Shown here piece by piece: positions 25,605 through 34,550 of a stretch of 64,000 nucleotides of DNA. A program made the position numbers and the translations under genes. Below the pieces are notes generated by a model. That model ran no database searches. It saw nothing but the letters and a program-made list of their open reading frames with translations, and had not been told where the DNA came from. The stretch's first letter is position 1. The number at the start of each line of letters is the position of its first letter. Source of the stretch: Paenarthrobacter nicotinovorans (GTDB taxonomy: Bacteria > Actinomycetota > Actinomycetes > Actinomycetales > Micrococcaceae); contig NZ_SZVS01000006.1 in NCBI RefSeq assembly GCF_007670255.1, forward strand, positions 1 to 64,000, written 5' to 3'.

Positions 25605-26552
25605 CTACCCGGCCACTTGGTTCGTCAGTGGCTTTCCTTCCTTCAGCGCATTGACGTTGGCCGTGACCAACGGACCTGCACCCTTGGGCCGGTTGCCCGC
25701 AACGTGGGGCGTGATGATCAGGTTCGGAGCGGTCCACAGCTCCGAATCGGCGGGCAGTGGCTCCACCTTGGTCACGTCCAGGGCGGCAGCGCGCAACCGT
25801 CCCTCCCGCAAAGCCGCGAGCAGCGCGTCCTCGTCCACAGTGGCACCGCGGCCCACATTGACGAACACCGCGCTCGCCGGGAGCTGACGCAGAACCTCTT
25901 CATTGAGGGCGTCGGCGGTTTCCGGGGTTGCGGGCAGGATCGAAATCAGCACATCCGTGGATCCCAGGACTTCGTGGAACTCATCTGCCGCCACCATCGG
26001 GAAACCGTAGCGTTCGCCCTTGGAACTTGCGACGCCGGTGACCTTCGCCCCCAGTGCGGCCAGCAGGGGAGCCAGCCGCCCCGCGATGGAACCGAAGCCC
26101 CAGATGGTGACCTTGGCGCCGTCGAGCGTGTAGAGCTGTTCGGTGGCGGGATCGGACTGGGCTGTGTTGTACGGCTGGTTCCACGTGGCGGCTTTTTGGG
26201 ATTCCAGGAGGGCGTCCAAGCGCCGGACAGCTGCCAAAACCAGGGCGAGGGCGTGTTCCGCCACGGGTCCGTCGTGAAGCGAGCGGCCCGAGGTAATGGC
26301 CACGGAGTCGGCGAACCCGGCGGCCAAGACGGAGTCCGGTCCTGCCGCGAGAGTTTGGACCAACCGCAGGGAGGGCATCTCCTTGGCGGCGCCGGCGAGG
26401 TTCTCCGTGGTGTTGCGCCAGACCACCAGGACTTCCGCGTCACGGTGCGCGCTGGGGATGGGCTGGTCCACCTGGTACACCACGATGTCCTCTCCTGAAG
26501 CGTCGAGGCTGGCGAGGTCGAGGTCGATGGTGTCCGGGACGAGGATTTTCAC
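25605..26552 (-). CDS. D-isomer-specific 2-hydroxyacid dehydrogenase
   Basis: A 315-residue NAD(P)-dependent dehydrogenase. The nucleotide-binding domain has VTIWGFGSIAGRLAPLLAALGAKVTGV (about 150). Catalytic residues appear as VNVGRGATVDEDALLAAL with its Arg, ALDVTKVEPLP with its Glu, and NLIITPHVAGNRP with its His. Substrates in this family include glyoxylate, hydroxypyruvate and phosphoglycerate; the substrate here is unknown. The start is GTG 26552 with GGAG upstream. No operon partner is evident. Confidence 0.92.
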   Translation of the reverse strand: MKILVPDTIDLDLASLDASGEDIVVYQVDQPIPSAHRDAEVLVVWRNTTENLAGAAKEMPSLRLVQTLAAGPDSVLAAGFADSVAITSGRSLHDGPVAEHALALVLAAVRRLDALLESQKAATWNQPYNTAQSDPATEQLYTLDGAKVTIWGFGSIAGRLAPLLAALGAKVTGVASSKGERYGFPMVAADEFHEVLGSTDVLISILPATPETADALNEEVLRQLPASAVFVNVGRGATVDEDALLAALREGRLRAAALDVTKVEPLPADSELWTAPNLIITPHVAGNRPKGAGPLVTANVNALKEGKPLTNQVAG

Positions 26553-26669
26553 TGCGGCTCCATGGGTTCGAGGCGGTTTTGGCTCTGTCCCGAGGCTACA
26601 GCTTTGCCGGGCCCCGAGCTTTCCCGTGCTTCATCCCTAGCAATGTGACGCCGAGCACCCTATGGTTGT

Positions 26670-26704
26670 AGGACGTTCGACGTAGCACGTAATACGAACG
26701 TCCT
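26670..26704. promoter_or_regulatory. 10-bp inverted repeat upstream of the sialidase gene
   Basis: AGGACGTTCG (26670-26679) and CGAACGTCCT (26695-26704) are perfect reverse complements with a 15-base spacer, ending 12 bases before the likely ribosome binding site (GAGAAAGGA). It is a candidate operator for a sugar- or sialic-acid-responsive repressor. Confidence 0.55.
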
Positions 26705-26731
26705 GCTTGTATTCGAGAAAGGACCCTGGAT

Positions 26732-29677
26732 TTGAGATCCTCATCCCCCGCACCGCTCGCCCGCTTGGTAGTGGCCGGAGCCCTTGGCGTTGGCCTGCTG
26801 GCCGGGCTGGGACTGCCTGCGACCGCCGCACCCCTTCCGCCCGCCGACCCCTCGGCCGCACCAGGGTCTTTCGCCGAGGCCAACATCGCAGCGGACCGCA
26901 CCGCTGCCAACTTCTTCTACCGGATCCCCGCACTGACTTACCTGGGCAACAACGTGGTCCTTGCCGCCTGGGACGGACGTCCCGGCTCGGCCGCCGATGC
27001 GCCCAACCCGAACTCGATCGTCCAGCGGCGCAGCACCGACGGGGGCCAGACGTGGGGACCCGTGCAGGTCATTGCCGCCGGTCATGTGGGAGACGCCAGC
27101 GGGCCAAAGTATGGCTACAGCGACCCCTCCTACATTTACGACGCCGAGGCGAACAAGGTCTTCGCATTCTTCGTCTACTCCAAGGACCAGGGCTTCGGCG
27201 GCAGCCAGTTCGGCAACGACGACGCCGACCGGACGGTGATCTCTTCCGCGGTCATCGAGTCCTCCGATGGCGGACTCACCTGGAGTCAGCCCCGGCTCAT
27301 TACCAACGTCACCAAGCCCGGCACCAGTAAAACCAGCCCGGTGGCGGGGGATGTCCGTTCCAACTTCGCTTCCTCAGGCGAAGGTATCCAGCTCAAGTAC
27401 GGGCCCTACAAAGGACGCCTGATCCAGCAGTACGCCGGTGACGTCCGCCAGGCCGATGGCACCAATAAGATCCAGGCGTACAGCGTCTACTCGGACGATC
27501 ATGGCGTGACGTGGAAAAAGGGTTCCAACGTCGGTGACCGGATGGACGAGAACAAGACCGTGGAACTCTCCGACGGGCGGGTGCTCCTGAACTCCCGCGA
27601 CAACGCCAACCAGGGTTACCGCAAGGTGGCCGTTTCCACCGACGGCGGGGCCACCTACGGCCCGGTCACGCAGGACACGGAGCTTCCGGATCCCGCCAAT
27701 AATGGCTCCATCGCGCGAATGTTCCCGAATGCGGCGCAGGGTTCGGCAGATGCGAAGAAGCTCATTTTCACCAACGCCAATTCCAAGACCGGCCGGGAGA
27801 ACGTCTCGGCGCGCGTGTCATGCGATGACGGTGCAACGTGGCCCGGTGTGCGGACCATCCGCTCCGGCTTCTCTGCCTACTCCACTGTTACCCGCCTTGA
27901 GGAAGGCAAGTTCGGCGTTCTTTACGAGGGCAACTACACGGACAACATGCCCTTCGCTAAATTCGACGACGCCTGGCTGAACTACGCCTGCGCGCCGCTG
28001 TCCGTCCCCGCGGTCACCACTGCGCCGGGGGCTACCCAGCAGGTTGCCGTCACCGTGACCAACCAGGAAACCACCACGCTCAGCGGTGCCAACGCGACTA
28101 TCTACACGCCAACAGGTTGGTCAGCCACCACGGTGCCTGTTCCTTCCCTGGCTCCAGGCGCCTCGGTCACCGTCAATGTGGCCCTGACGGCGCCTGCAAA
28201 TGCCAGCGGCCCGCAGAACCTCAACGCAGCATTCACGACGACGGACGGCCGGGTTTCGCAGTACACCTTCACCGCCACGGTGCCGGTGGCGCCGCAGGTA
28301 GGCCTGACCATTACAGGGACGGCCCCCACCCGCGATGTTCTCGCCAACCCGTACCAGGTGGGCGAGCAGCTCAGCTACTCGCTGAACGTCAAGAGCACCT
28401 CCAACGTCACAGCCAATTCGGTGCCACTTTCCGGGACGTTCGACTCCGGCTTCCTGCCGCCGTCGGCCCCCAACTGCCGGTACAACAACCTTGCCGCCGG
28501 TGCCAGCTACAACTGCACCACCGCCAAGCACGTGATCACGGCAACGGACCTCGAGCGTGGCTACTTCGTCCCGGAGGCGAGCTTCAGCATCACCTCAAGC
28601 ACGACGCCGTCACTCACCAAAACGGTGCCGTTCACAGGCGCTGCGGTCGCCTTGCGCGACGGGTTGGTAACGGCCGACATCAGCGGGGCGAGGGCCGACG
28701 TCGGACGTGACCTCGCAACCCAGCCCTATGCGGCAGGCGACCTTGTCCCGTACACGTTCACCGTCAAGAACACGGGCCCACTCACGGAGAAAGTAGTACC
28801 TACGGCCGGCAACTTCAGCCCGTTCCTGCCTGAAGGCCCGGGCAACTGCCGCTACCTTTCCCTGGCGGCCGGGCAGGGCTACCAGTGCACGACACCACGG
28901 CATACAGTCACAACCCAGGAGGCCGCGCAGGGCTTCTTTGTTCCGGACACGACGTGGGAGGTCAGTGCCCCGGGCCAGAGCACCAAAACGTACCAGCTCA
29001 ACGGGGGCGAGGTGGACCTCAAGGTCCGGGATGCCGCGCTTTCTGCAGCAGTCTCCGCCGAGTGGAAGGACGCGGACGGCGACCGCTTCGCCAGTGTCGG
29101 CGACCCCGTGACGTACACCTACACCGTGGGAAATGCGGGCAACGTGGACGTGAATGGGGTTGAAGCTCCCGCGGCCGGGATCTCGCTTGCTTCCCTTGCT
29201 GCCGGTGAAAGTGTGACCGCGACGCGTGAGCATGTGCTGACGGCCGGCGACGTCGCTGCCGGGTCACTCGCTGCGGTGGCTTTCGAAGCGAGTGGGAACA
29301 ATGGTTCCAAGGAGGTGGCAGCGACGGCCGAGGCCGATGCCCTGGAGTTGAAGGTCCAGCCTGCCCGGCCGTCGGGTGAACCGCAGCTGACGGTGCAGGA
29401 CTTCGATGGCCAGACGGCTCCGTTCGACCTGGGGACCGCGTACAAATACCGCAACGGACAAAAGGTGGCTCTTGAGGGCCTGGAGTACGGGCAGTGGTAT
29501 TACGTGTACCTCAACAAGAACAGTTACCGTTTGGGCTGGATTTTCCCGACGACGGACAACACCGTGGAATTCATTCTTCCCTCGGACGTGAAGAATGGCC
29601 GGGATGATGTTGTGGTGCTCGATAAGGACGGCAAGCAGGTTTCCTTTGACCGCTTGCAGGTGACGCCCAAGGGCTGA
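26732..29677 (+). CDS. Secreted exo-alpha-sialidase with C-terminal repeat domains
   Basis: A 981-residue exported protein. It has a signal peptide (1-33), then a GH33-type six-bladed propeller with YRIPAL (the RIP motif, about 63-68) and five Asp boxes near residues 101, 176, 253, 302 and 363 (STDGGQTW, SSDGGLTW, SDDHGVTW, STDGGATY, SCDDGATW). It should release terminal sialic acid from glycoconjugates outside the cell. After about residue 425 come an NEW3-type beta domain and at least two DUF11-like repeats sharing NCRY..LAAG..Y.CTT, then a final domain of unknown type. There is no LPXTG anchor, so the enzyme is probably released. The TTG start at 26732 has GAAAGGA 8 bases upstream. Confidence 0.9.
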   Translation: MRSSSPAPLARLVVAGALGVGLLAGLGLPATAAPLPPADPSAAPGSFAEANIAADRTAANFFYRIPALTYLGNNVVLAAWDGRPGSAADAPNPNSIVQRRSTDGGQTWGPVQVIAAGHVGDASGPKYGYSDPSYIYDAEANKVFAFFVYSKDQGFGGSQFGNDDADRTVISSAVIESSDGGLTWSQPRLITNVTKPGTSKTSPVAGDVRSNFASSGEGIQLKYGPYKGRLIQQYAGDVRQADGTNKIQAYSVYSDDHGVTWKKGSNVGDRMDENKTVELSDGRVLLNSRDNANQGYRKVAVSTDGGATYGPVTQDTELPDPANNGSIARMFPNAAQGSADAKKLIFTNANSKTGRENVSARVSCDDGATWPGVRTIRSGFSAYSTVTRLEEGKFGVLYEGNYTDNMPFAKFDDAWLNYACAPLSVPAVTTAPGATQQVAVTVTNQETTTLSGANATIYTPTGWSATTVPVPSLAPGASVTVNVALTAPANASGPQNLNAAFTTTDGRVSQYTFTATVPVAPQVGLTITGTAPTRDVLANPYQVGEQLSYSLNVKSTSNVTANSVPLSGTFDSGFLPPSAPNCRYNNLAAGASYNCTTAKHVITATDLERGYFVPEASFSITSSTTPSLTKTVPFTGAAVALRDGLVTADISGARADVGRDLATQPYAAGDLVPYTFTVKNTGPLTEKVVPTAGNFSPFLPEGPGNCRYLSLAAGQGYQCTTPRHTVTTQEAAQGFFVPDTTWEVSAPGQSTKTYQLNGGEVDLKVRDAALSAAVSAEWKDADGDRFASVGDPVTYTYTVGNAGNVDVNGVEAPAAGISLASLAAGESVTATREHVLTAGDVAAGSLAAVAFEASGNNGSKEVAATAEADALELKVQPARPSGEPQLTVQDFDGQTAPFDLGTAYKYRNGQKVALEGLEYGQWYYVYLNKNSYRLGWIFPTTDNTVEFILPSDVKNGRDDVVVLDKDGKQVSFDRLQVTPKG

Positions 29678-29695
29678 TTCTTGCGTGCGGGAATG

Positions 29696-29738
29696 GCAAC
29701 GGGCCGCAGGGTTGATCTCTGCGGTCCGTTGCTGCTTT
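29696..29738 (+). terminator. Hairpin after the sialidase gene
   Basis: GCAACGGGCCGCAG pairs with CTGCGGTCCGTTGC (one G-T pair) around an 8-9 base loop, followed by a pyrimidine-rich tail (TGCTTTCT). It is positioned 19 bases after the stop. Confidence 0.75.
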
Positions 29739-29841
29739 CTGTGACGGCACGCTGGGGCGTGACAAGACAAATTAATCAAAATGTGCTTTATGTCATATTC
29801 GGCTCTCACTAGATACTCTATGACTCGGCTGGTTGCGCGGT

Positions 29842-29860
29842 TTTGACAAGAACTGTCAAA
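29842..29860. promoter_or_regulatory. TTTGACA inverted repeat upstream of the subtilase gene
   Basis: TTTGACA (29842-29848), AGAAC, then TGTCAAA (29854-29860) form a perfect dyad. The left arm also reads as a consensus -35 TTGACA. A repressor bound here would cover the promoter of the protease gene starting at 29934. The surrounding 29760-29880 is unusually AT-rich for this window. Confidence 0.5.
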
Positions 29861-29933
29861 GGTTCAACCATCTGAAAGTTGACAGGCCTTGGCGATGGAG
29901 CCCGGGCCTCCTCAGTGAAAGGTGCAACCACTC

Positions 29934-32900
29934 GTGAAATCACAAGGAAAGAGCTTCGTCAGAAGCGGGGGACTCCGGAAGGCCGCGGCGCTCGCCGTCG
30001 GCTTGCCGTTGCTTCTCTCGTCCATGGCGACGCCGGCCCAGGCCGCCCCAGCCCCGGCGGCGCCTGGAAATGTTGCAGGCGTGGCCAAGAAGAACCTTGA
30101 CCCCGGCTCCTACAAGGACGGCCGCTACATGGTGGTCCTCGCCGAAAAGCCTGCGGCAACCTACGACGGCGGTACGGCGGGTCTTGCGCCTACCAAACCG
30201 GAAGAAGGCAAAAAGCTCGACGCCGACAGCGCCGAGGTGAAGCAATATCAGCAGCACCTGCAAAAGAAGCAGCAGGAAGTCGCGCAGCAGGAAAACGTCA
30301 CCATCAAGCGCGAGTTCACCACCGCCGTCAACGGTTTCAGTGCCAACCTCACAGCAGACCAGGCCATCAACCTGGCCAAGGATCCCAAGGTCCTGATGGT
30401 CGCGCCCGACACCCAATACGCGCCGGACTACTCCACCACCGATTTCCTGAAGCTCAGCGGCCCCAACGGCACCTGGGCCACACAGTATGGTGGTCAGGAA
30501 AACGCCGGCAAGGGCACCGTCGTAGGCGTCATCGACACCGGTTACACGCCCTCGAACCCGTTCTTCGCGGGCGAGCCCGTCGGCCCGCTCGTGGGCAACC
30601 CCCAGGTGGGCGTCCCTTACCGCACCGCTGATGGCAAGATTGCCATGCTTAAGGCCGACGGCGACACTTTCGTCGGCGAATGCCAGCCGGGCACCGGAAC
30701 AGGCGCCGACTACGACGGCAGTGCCTGCAACTCCAAGGTCCTGAGCACGCACTACTTTGCCGATGCCTTCCTGGAGACTGTCCCGCCGGCAAACCGTGCC
30801 CCGGAGGAAGTCATTTCCCCCGTTGACGTGGACAGCCACGGCACGCACACCGCCAGCACGGCGGCCGGCAACGGCAACGTCGACGCCGTTGTGGACGGCC
30901 GAAGCTTCGGAACCACCAGCGGCATCGCACCGGCCGCGAAGCTCTCCATCTACAAGGTTTGCTGGGAAGACACCGATCCGTCAACAGGTGGTTGCTACGG
31001 CTCCGCCTCGGTGGATGCGATCGAGCAGGCCATCCTGGACGGCGTGGACGTGCTGAACTACTCCATCTCAGGCTCCACCACCTCCACCACCGACCCCGTA
31101 TCGCTGGCATTCCTGTCCGCGGCTTCCGCGGGGATCTTCGTGGCTACCTCGGCCGGCAACTCCGGCCCGACCGCCAGCACCGTCAACCACGGCGCTCCCT
31201 GGCTGACCACTGTTGCCGCGACGTCGTTCTCCCAGGAACTCCAAGGCACGGTGGAATTCTCCGATGGCAGCAAATTCCGCGGAGCGTCCATCATGAACCG
31301 CGAGGTGAGCGGGGCCGGCGTCGTGCTGTCCACCAACGCTGCCAGCGGCACCGGCAACGCAGCCCTCTGCGCCCCCGGCTCCCTGGACCCGGCCAAGGTG
31401 GCCGGCAAGGTTGTGGTGTGTGACCGCGGGGTCGTTGACCGCACTGCCAAGAGCGCCGAAGTCCTGCGCGGCGGCGGCGTCGGCATGATCCTGGTAAACC
31501 TGACGGAGTCGTCGCTGGACACAGACAAGCACGCCGTTCCCACCGTCCACGTGAACCCGCCCGCGACCCAGACCATCAAGGACAAGGTCACGGCCAACCC
31601 GGCCATCACCGTTTCCCTGGTCAACCGCGACACCACCGGTTTGCCGCTGGAAGCACAGCCGCAGATCGCCGGGTTCTCCTCGCGCGGGCCGCTGCTTGCC
31701 ACCGACTCAGACCTGTTGAAGCCGGATGTCTCCGCACCCGGCGTCGCCATCCTCGCAGGTGTTTCCCCGATCGGAACCGGTGGAGACAACTTCGGCTTCC
31801 TGTCCGGAACCTCCATGGCTTCACCGCACGTGGCCGGCTTCGGGGCACTCATCCTGTCCAAGAACCCGCAGTGGTCTCCGGCCACGGTCAAGTCCGCAAT
31901 GATGACCACCGCCGGCCCGGTCAAGTTGGCCAACGGAGCCGTCAACAAGGATGTCTTCGCTACCGGCGCCGGACAGGTTGATCCTGCTAAGGTCCTGAAC
32001 CCGGGCCTGGTCTACGACGCCAGCACCGAGGATTACCTGAAGTTCATCCAGGGCACCGGAATGGACCTGGGCATGGAAGGGCTCGGCACCACAGCTGCGC
32101 GCGACATGAACGTTCCTTCCTTCGCACTGGGCAACCTGGCCGGAAAGATCGAGGTGACCCGTACCCTGACGGCACTGACCGCCGGCACGTACAGGGCCTC
32201 CGTTGATGTTCCCGGCGTCAACGTCAAGGTGACGCCGTCCGTGCTGACCTTTGGTGCTCCCGGTGAGAAGAAGACCTTCAAGGTCCAGTTCGAGAACAAG
32301 AACGCCGAACTCGGCAAGTTCGCCATGGGCTCGTTGAGCTGGCAGGGTGCCAACAAGACCGTCACCTCCCCGATCGCCGTCCGTCCCCAGTCCGTGATCG
32401 CGGACAAGGCGCTGGCGTTCACTGGAACCGGTCCCAACGGCTCGGGCACCATCAACATCACCTCCGGCACCAACCTGCCGGTGGGTGTGACCATTGACGG
32501 GCTGTCCAAGGCTGATTCGTCAGCCATCGAACTGGTCCCGGGCCCGTTTGCCGGTGAGACGAACGCGTCCAATTACGTGAAGAAGGTAACCGTGGGCGAG
32601 GGCAGCGCCCTTGCAAAATTCTCGGTGATCTCCTCCGATGAGGCTGCTGACTTCGACATGTTGGTCCTGACGCCCTCAGGCCAGCAGCTTCCGGCCGCAA
32701 CAGCATCGGCCAGCGAAACCCTGTCCGTGCCCAACCCGGCACCCGGCGATTACTACGTCTTTGCCAACCTCTACGCCAGCCCTAACAACCAGGCCACCAA
32801 GGCCACTGTCGATGCTGCCGTTCTGGGTGCCAACCAGGGCAACGCCAGTGTGACGCCGAATCCGATCCGCCTGCCCAACGGCAAGACGGGGCAGATCTCG

Positions 32901-33110
32901 CTGAACTGGAAGAACCTTGAACCCGGTTCCTACATTGGCCGCCTGACCTTCGCGGGAACCAGCGAGCCGAGCTTCGTCACGGTCCTGGTCAACCCCGGCG
33001 GGGCGGTAGTGGTCCCGGACGAGGAGGACCCCAAGAAGGACAAGAAGGACAAGAAGCCGAAGGGCAAGATCCGCGCTGACGAGCCGACGCAGAGCAACAA
33101 CGCCGGCTAA
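29934..33110 (+). CDS. Secreted subtilisin-like serine protease (S8) with PA domain
   Basis: A 1058-residue exported protease. I use GTG 29934, 11 bases after AAAGG; the GTG at 29922 lies on that site. A signal peptide (1-37) is followed by an I9 pro-domain (about 60-170, with YMVVLAEKPA and VNGFSANLTADQAINLA). The S8 domain has the triad D201 (VIDTGYTP), H302 (DSHGTHTAST) and S627 (GTSMASPHVAG). A PA insert lies between H and S (about 400-520). A C-terminal fibronectin-III-like domain and a second beta domain follow, ending in a Lys-rich tail (KDKKDKKPKGK) that could bind wall polymers. It is a broad-specificity extracellular protease. SSI-like proteins are encoded just after it on the opposite strand. 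Confidence 0.93.
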   Translation: MKSQGKSFVRSGGLRKAAALAVGLPLLLSSMATPAQAAPAPAAPGNVAGVAKKNLDPGSYKDGRYMVVLAEKPAATYDGGTAGLAPTKPEEGKKLDADSAEVKQYQQHLQKKQQEVAQQENVTIKREFTTAVNGFSANLTADQAINLAKDPKVLMVAPDTQYAPDYSTTDFLKLSGPNGTWATQYGGQENAGKGTVVGVIDTGYTPSNPFFAGEPVGPLVGNPQVGVPYRTADGKIAMLKADGDTFVGECQPGTGTGADYDGSACNSKVLSTHYFADAFLETVPPANRAPEEVISPVDVDSHGTHTASTAAGNGNVDAVVDGRSFGTTSGIAPAAKLSIYKVCWEDTDPSTGGCYGSASVDAIEQAILDGVDVLNYSISGSTTSTTDPVSLAFLSAASAGIFVATSAGNSGPTASTVNHGAPWLTTVAATSFSQELQGTVEFSDGSKFRGASIMNREVSGAGVVLSTNAASGTGNAALCAPGSLDPAKVAGKVVVCDRGVVDRTAKSAEVLRGGGVGMILVNLTESSLDTDKHAVPTVHVNPPATQTIKDKVTANPAITVSLVNRDTTGLPLEAQPQIAGFSSRGPLLATDSDLLKPDVSAPGVAILAGVSPIGTGGDNFGFLSGTSMASPHVAGFGALILSKNPQWSPATVKSAMMTTAGPVKLANGAVNKDVFATGAGQVDPAKVLNPGLVYDASTEDYLKFIQGTGMDLGMEGLGTTAARDMNVPSFALGNLAGKIEVTRTLTALTAGTYRASVDVPGVNVKVTPSVLTFGAPGEKKTFKVQFENKNAELGKFAMGSLSWQGANKTVTSPIAVRPQSVIADKALAFTGTGPNGSGTINITSGTNLPVGVTIDGLSKADSSAIELVPGPFAGETNASNYVKKVTVGEGSALAKFSVISSDEAADFDMLVLTPSGQQLPAATASASETLSVPNPAPGDYYVFANLYASPNNQATKATVDAAVLGANQGNASVTPNPIRLPNGKTGQISLNWKNLEPGSYIGRLTFAGTSEPSFVTVLVNPGGAVVVPDEEDPKKDKKDKKPKGKIRADEPTQSNNAG

Positions 33111-33126
33111 GTCCTTCCCGCACTAA

Positions 33127-33189
33127 CAACGCGGGGTCACTTATGGCCCGTTCGGGCATCCCTTATGGGCCATAAGTGACCCCGCGTTG
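33127..33189. repeat. 63-bp hyphenated palindrome, copy 3
   Basis: Arms CAACGCGGGGTCACTTATGG with CCC and the reverse complement, 23-24 pairing bases and a centre that differs from the other copies. It lies between the convergent protease and SSI-like genes, ending 3 bases before the latter's stop. Confidence 0.92.
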
Positions 33190-33192
33190 CGT

Positions 33193-33582
33193 TTAAACGG
33201 CGCCCGTCGAGCCTCCGGTGTTGCCCAGCAGCGCCGATACGGCCTTCCAGCGCGCAATCTCGCAGCCGTCGGTCCTGCTGAAGTGGCTGTGCACCTTGCG
33301 GCCACGGAACCAACCTGTCACTTCGGCCACCTGGGGGCCGCCGTATTGCTGGGTGCAGATCCGGTCCAGCCGTGGTTCCGGGAAGAAGATCTCCTCTCCG
33401 AACTGCTCGACGGCGGCAAGCGCCGCAGGCGCGTCCGGCAGGTTTGAGTCCACTGAGTCCGGGTCCGGCGAGAGGACGCCCCCGGCGGACCGAAGGTGGA
33501 AAACCCTGCTTTCAGCGTCAGGCGACTCTGTCAGCCTGACGGTGAGGTCGACGTCGTACTCGGTGGGGTTCGGGGAGACCAT
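33193..33582 (-). CDS. Cytoplasmic SSI-like (subtilisin inhibitor-like) protein
   Basis: A 129-residue protein without a signal peptide. Its C-terminal half, RICTQQYGGPQVAEVTGW, GRKV and FSRTDGCEIARW, parallels the lipoprotein at 34537 and the Streptomyces subtilisin inhibitor fold. Only one Cys pair (76 and 107) is left; the other pair of SSI is missing, and the position of the inhibitor's P1 residue is Gln78. It probably no longer inhibits secreted proteases, or acts inside the cell. The ATG at 33582 has GAAAGG upstream. It is the last gene of a minus-strand run behind the SSI-like lipoprotein and the conserved gene between them. Confidence 0.65.
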   Translation of the reverse strand: MVSPNPTEYDVDLTVRLTESPDAESRVFHLRSAGGVLSPDPDSVDSNLPDAPAALAAVEQFGEEIFFPEPRLDRICTQQYGGPQVAEVTGWFRGRKVHSHFSRTDGCEIARWKAVSALLGNTGGSTGAV

Positions 33583-33611
33583 GGTGACCTTTCGCTGGTG
33601 GCGTCGGGTGC

Positions 33612-34550
33612 TCAGGCAGCCAGGCCGCTCAGCTCGTCCAAGAGCGGGCCTATTGCCTGGAGCACGCGGGCCCGCAGCTCCTGGGATTCGGCTGCGAAAG
33701 CCCGCTGGTATTCAACGTACTCGGCTTTGCCCTGCGGTGTCTCGATCCTGATGGGCGGGTAGCCCCATTCTTCGAGGTCGTAGGGCGACGCCTGCATGTC
33801 CATGGCACGGATCCGCCATGACAGTTCGAAGCAATCCATCACCAGTTCACTGGGCAACGCCGGAGCCAGCTTGTAGGCCCACTTGTAAAGGTCCATGTTG
33901 GCGTGCAGGCATCCTGGCTGTTCCATGGTCCGTTGGTTTTCGCGGGTGGGCGTGAGCTCGTTCAGGGGAACGGCGTCGGGAGTGTAAAAGCGGAAAGCGT
34001 CGAAGTGCGAGCAACGGATGCGGTTCTCTTCCACCACGGTGTCCGTGCCCTCGCCGCCGAGCCGCAGCTTCAGGTATTCGTGGCGCAGCTCGAACTTCTC
34101 CTGCCGGTACACCATGGCCCACTCATGCAGCCCGAAGCATCCGAACTGCGCAGGGCGCTTTGCCGTGCCGGACAGGATGATCCCAGCGAAGCGGACTGCT
34201 TCGGCGCGGTCGGCCAGGAAGCCGGCCCGGTCGAAGGTGACCGCAGGCGTGCCCGCAGGGAGCCCGATGGAGGCGAGTTCGCCGTCGGCGAGCATGTTGT
34301 AGAACTTCCAGCCACTGCGTTCCATGGCCTGTGGGCCACTGAGGACCACACCATCCCCAGGGTGCCAGCGCAGCAACTGCCCTGGCTTCTGCGTGTAGTA
34401 CGTGAAGAGGAAGTCCTCCACAGGGTGCTTCTTGCCTGCCGAACGCCGGACAAGGTACGGGTCCGAGTACTGCGCGACCCGGGCATGATGGGCGGCCTCC
34501 AGCCCAAGCCATTGCTCTGGGGGGAGGTGCCGCAGCCTAGAGCCCGCCAT
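33612..34550 (-). CDS. Conserved actinobacterial protein often labelled 3-methyladenine DNA glycosylase
   Basis: A 312-residue soluble protein with the strongly conserved block KKHPVEDFLFTYYTQKPGQL, then RWHPGDGVVL, HEWAMVYRQ, and LHANMDLYKWAYKL. I recall this family from actinobacterial annotations under the name 3-methyladenine DNA glycosylase, but I see no helix-hairpin-helix with catalytic Asp, so the label is doubtful. The ATG at 34550 overlaps the lipoprotein stop by 14 bases; the longer frame to 34601 is less likely. It is translated between two SSI-like genes, with no obvious functional link. Confidence 0.7.
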   Translation of the reverse strand: MAGSRLRHLPPEQWLGLEAAHHARVAQYSDPYLVRRSAGKKHPVEDFLFTYYTQKPGQLLRWHPGDGVVLSGPQAMERSGWKFYNMLADGELASIGLPAGTPAVTFDRAGFLADRAEAVRFAGIILSGTAKRPAQFGCFGLHEWAMVYRQEKFELRHEYLKLRLGGEGTDTVVEENRIRCSHFDAFRFYTPDAVPLNELTPTRENQRTMEQPGCLHANMDLYKWAYKLAPALPSELVMDCFELSWRIRAMDMQASPYDLEEWGYPPIRIETPQGKAEYVEYQRAFAAESQELRARVLQAIGPLLDELSGLAA

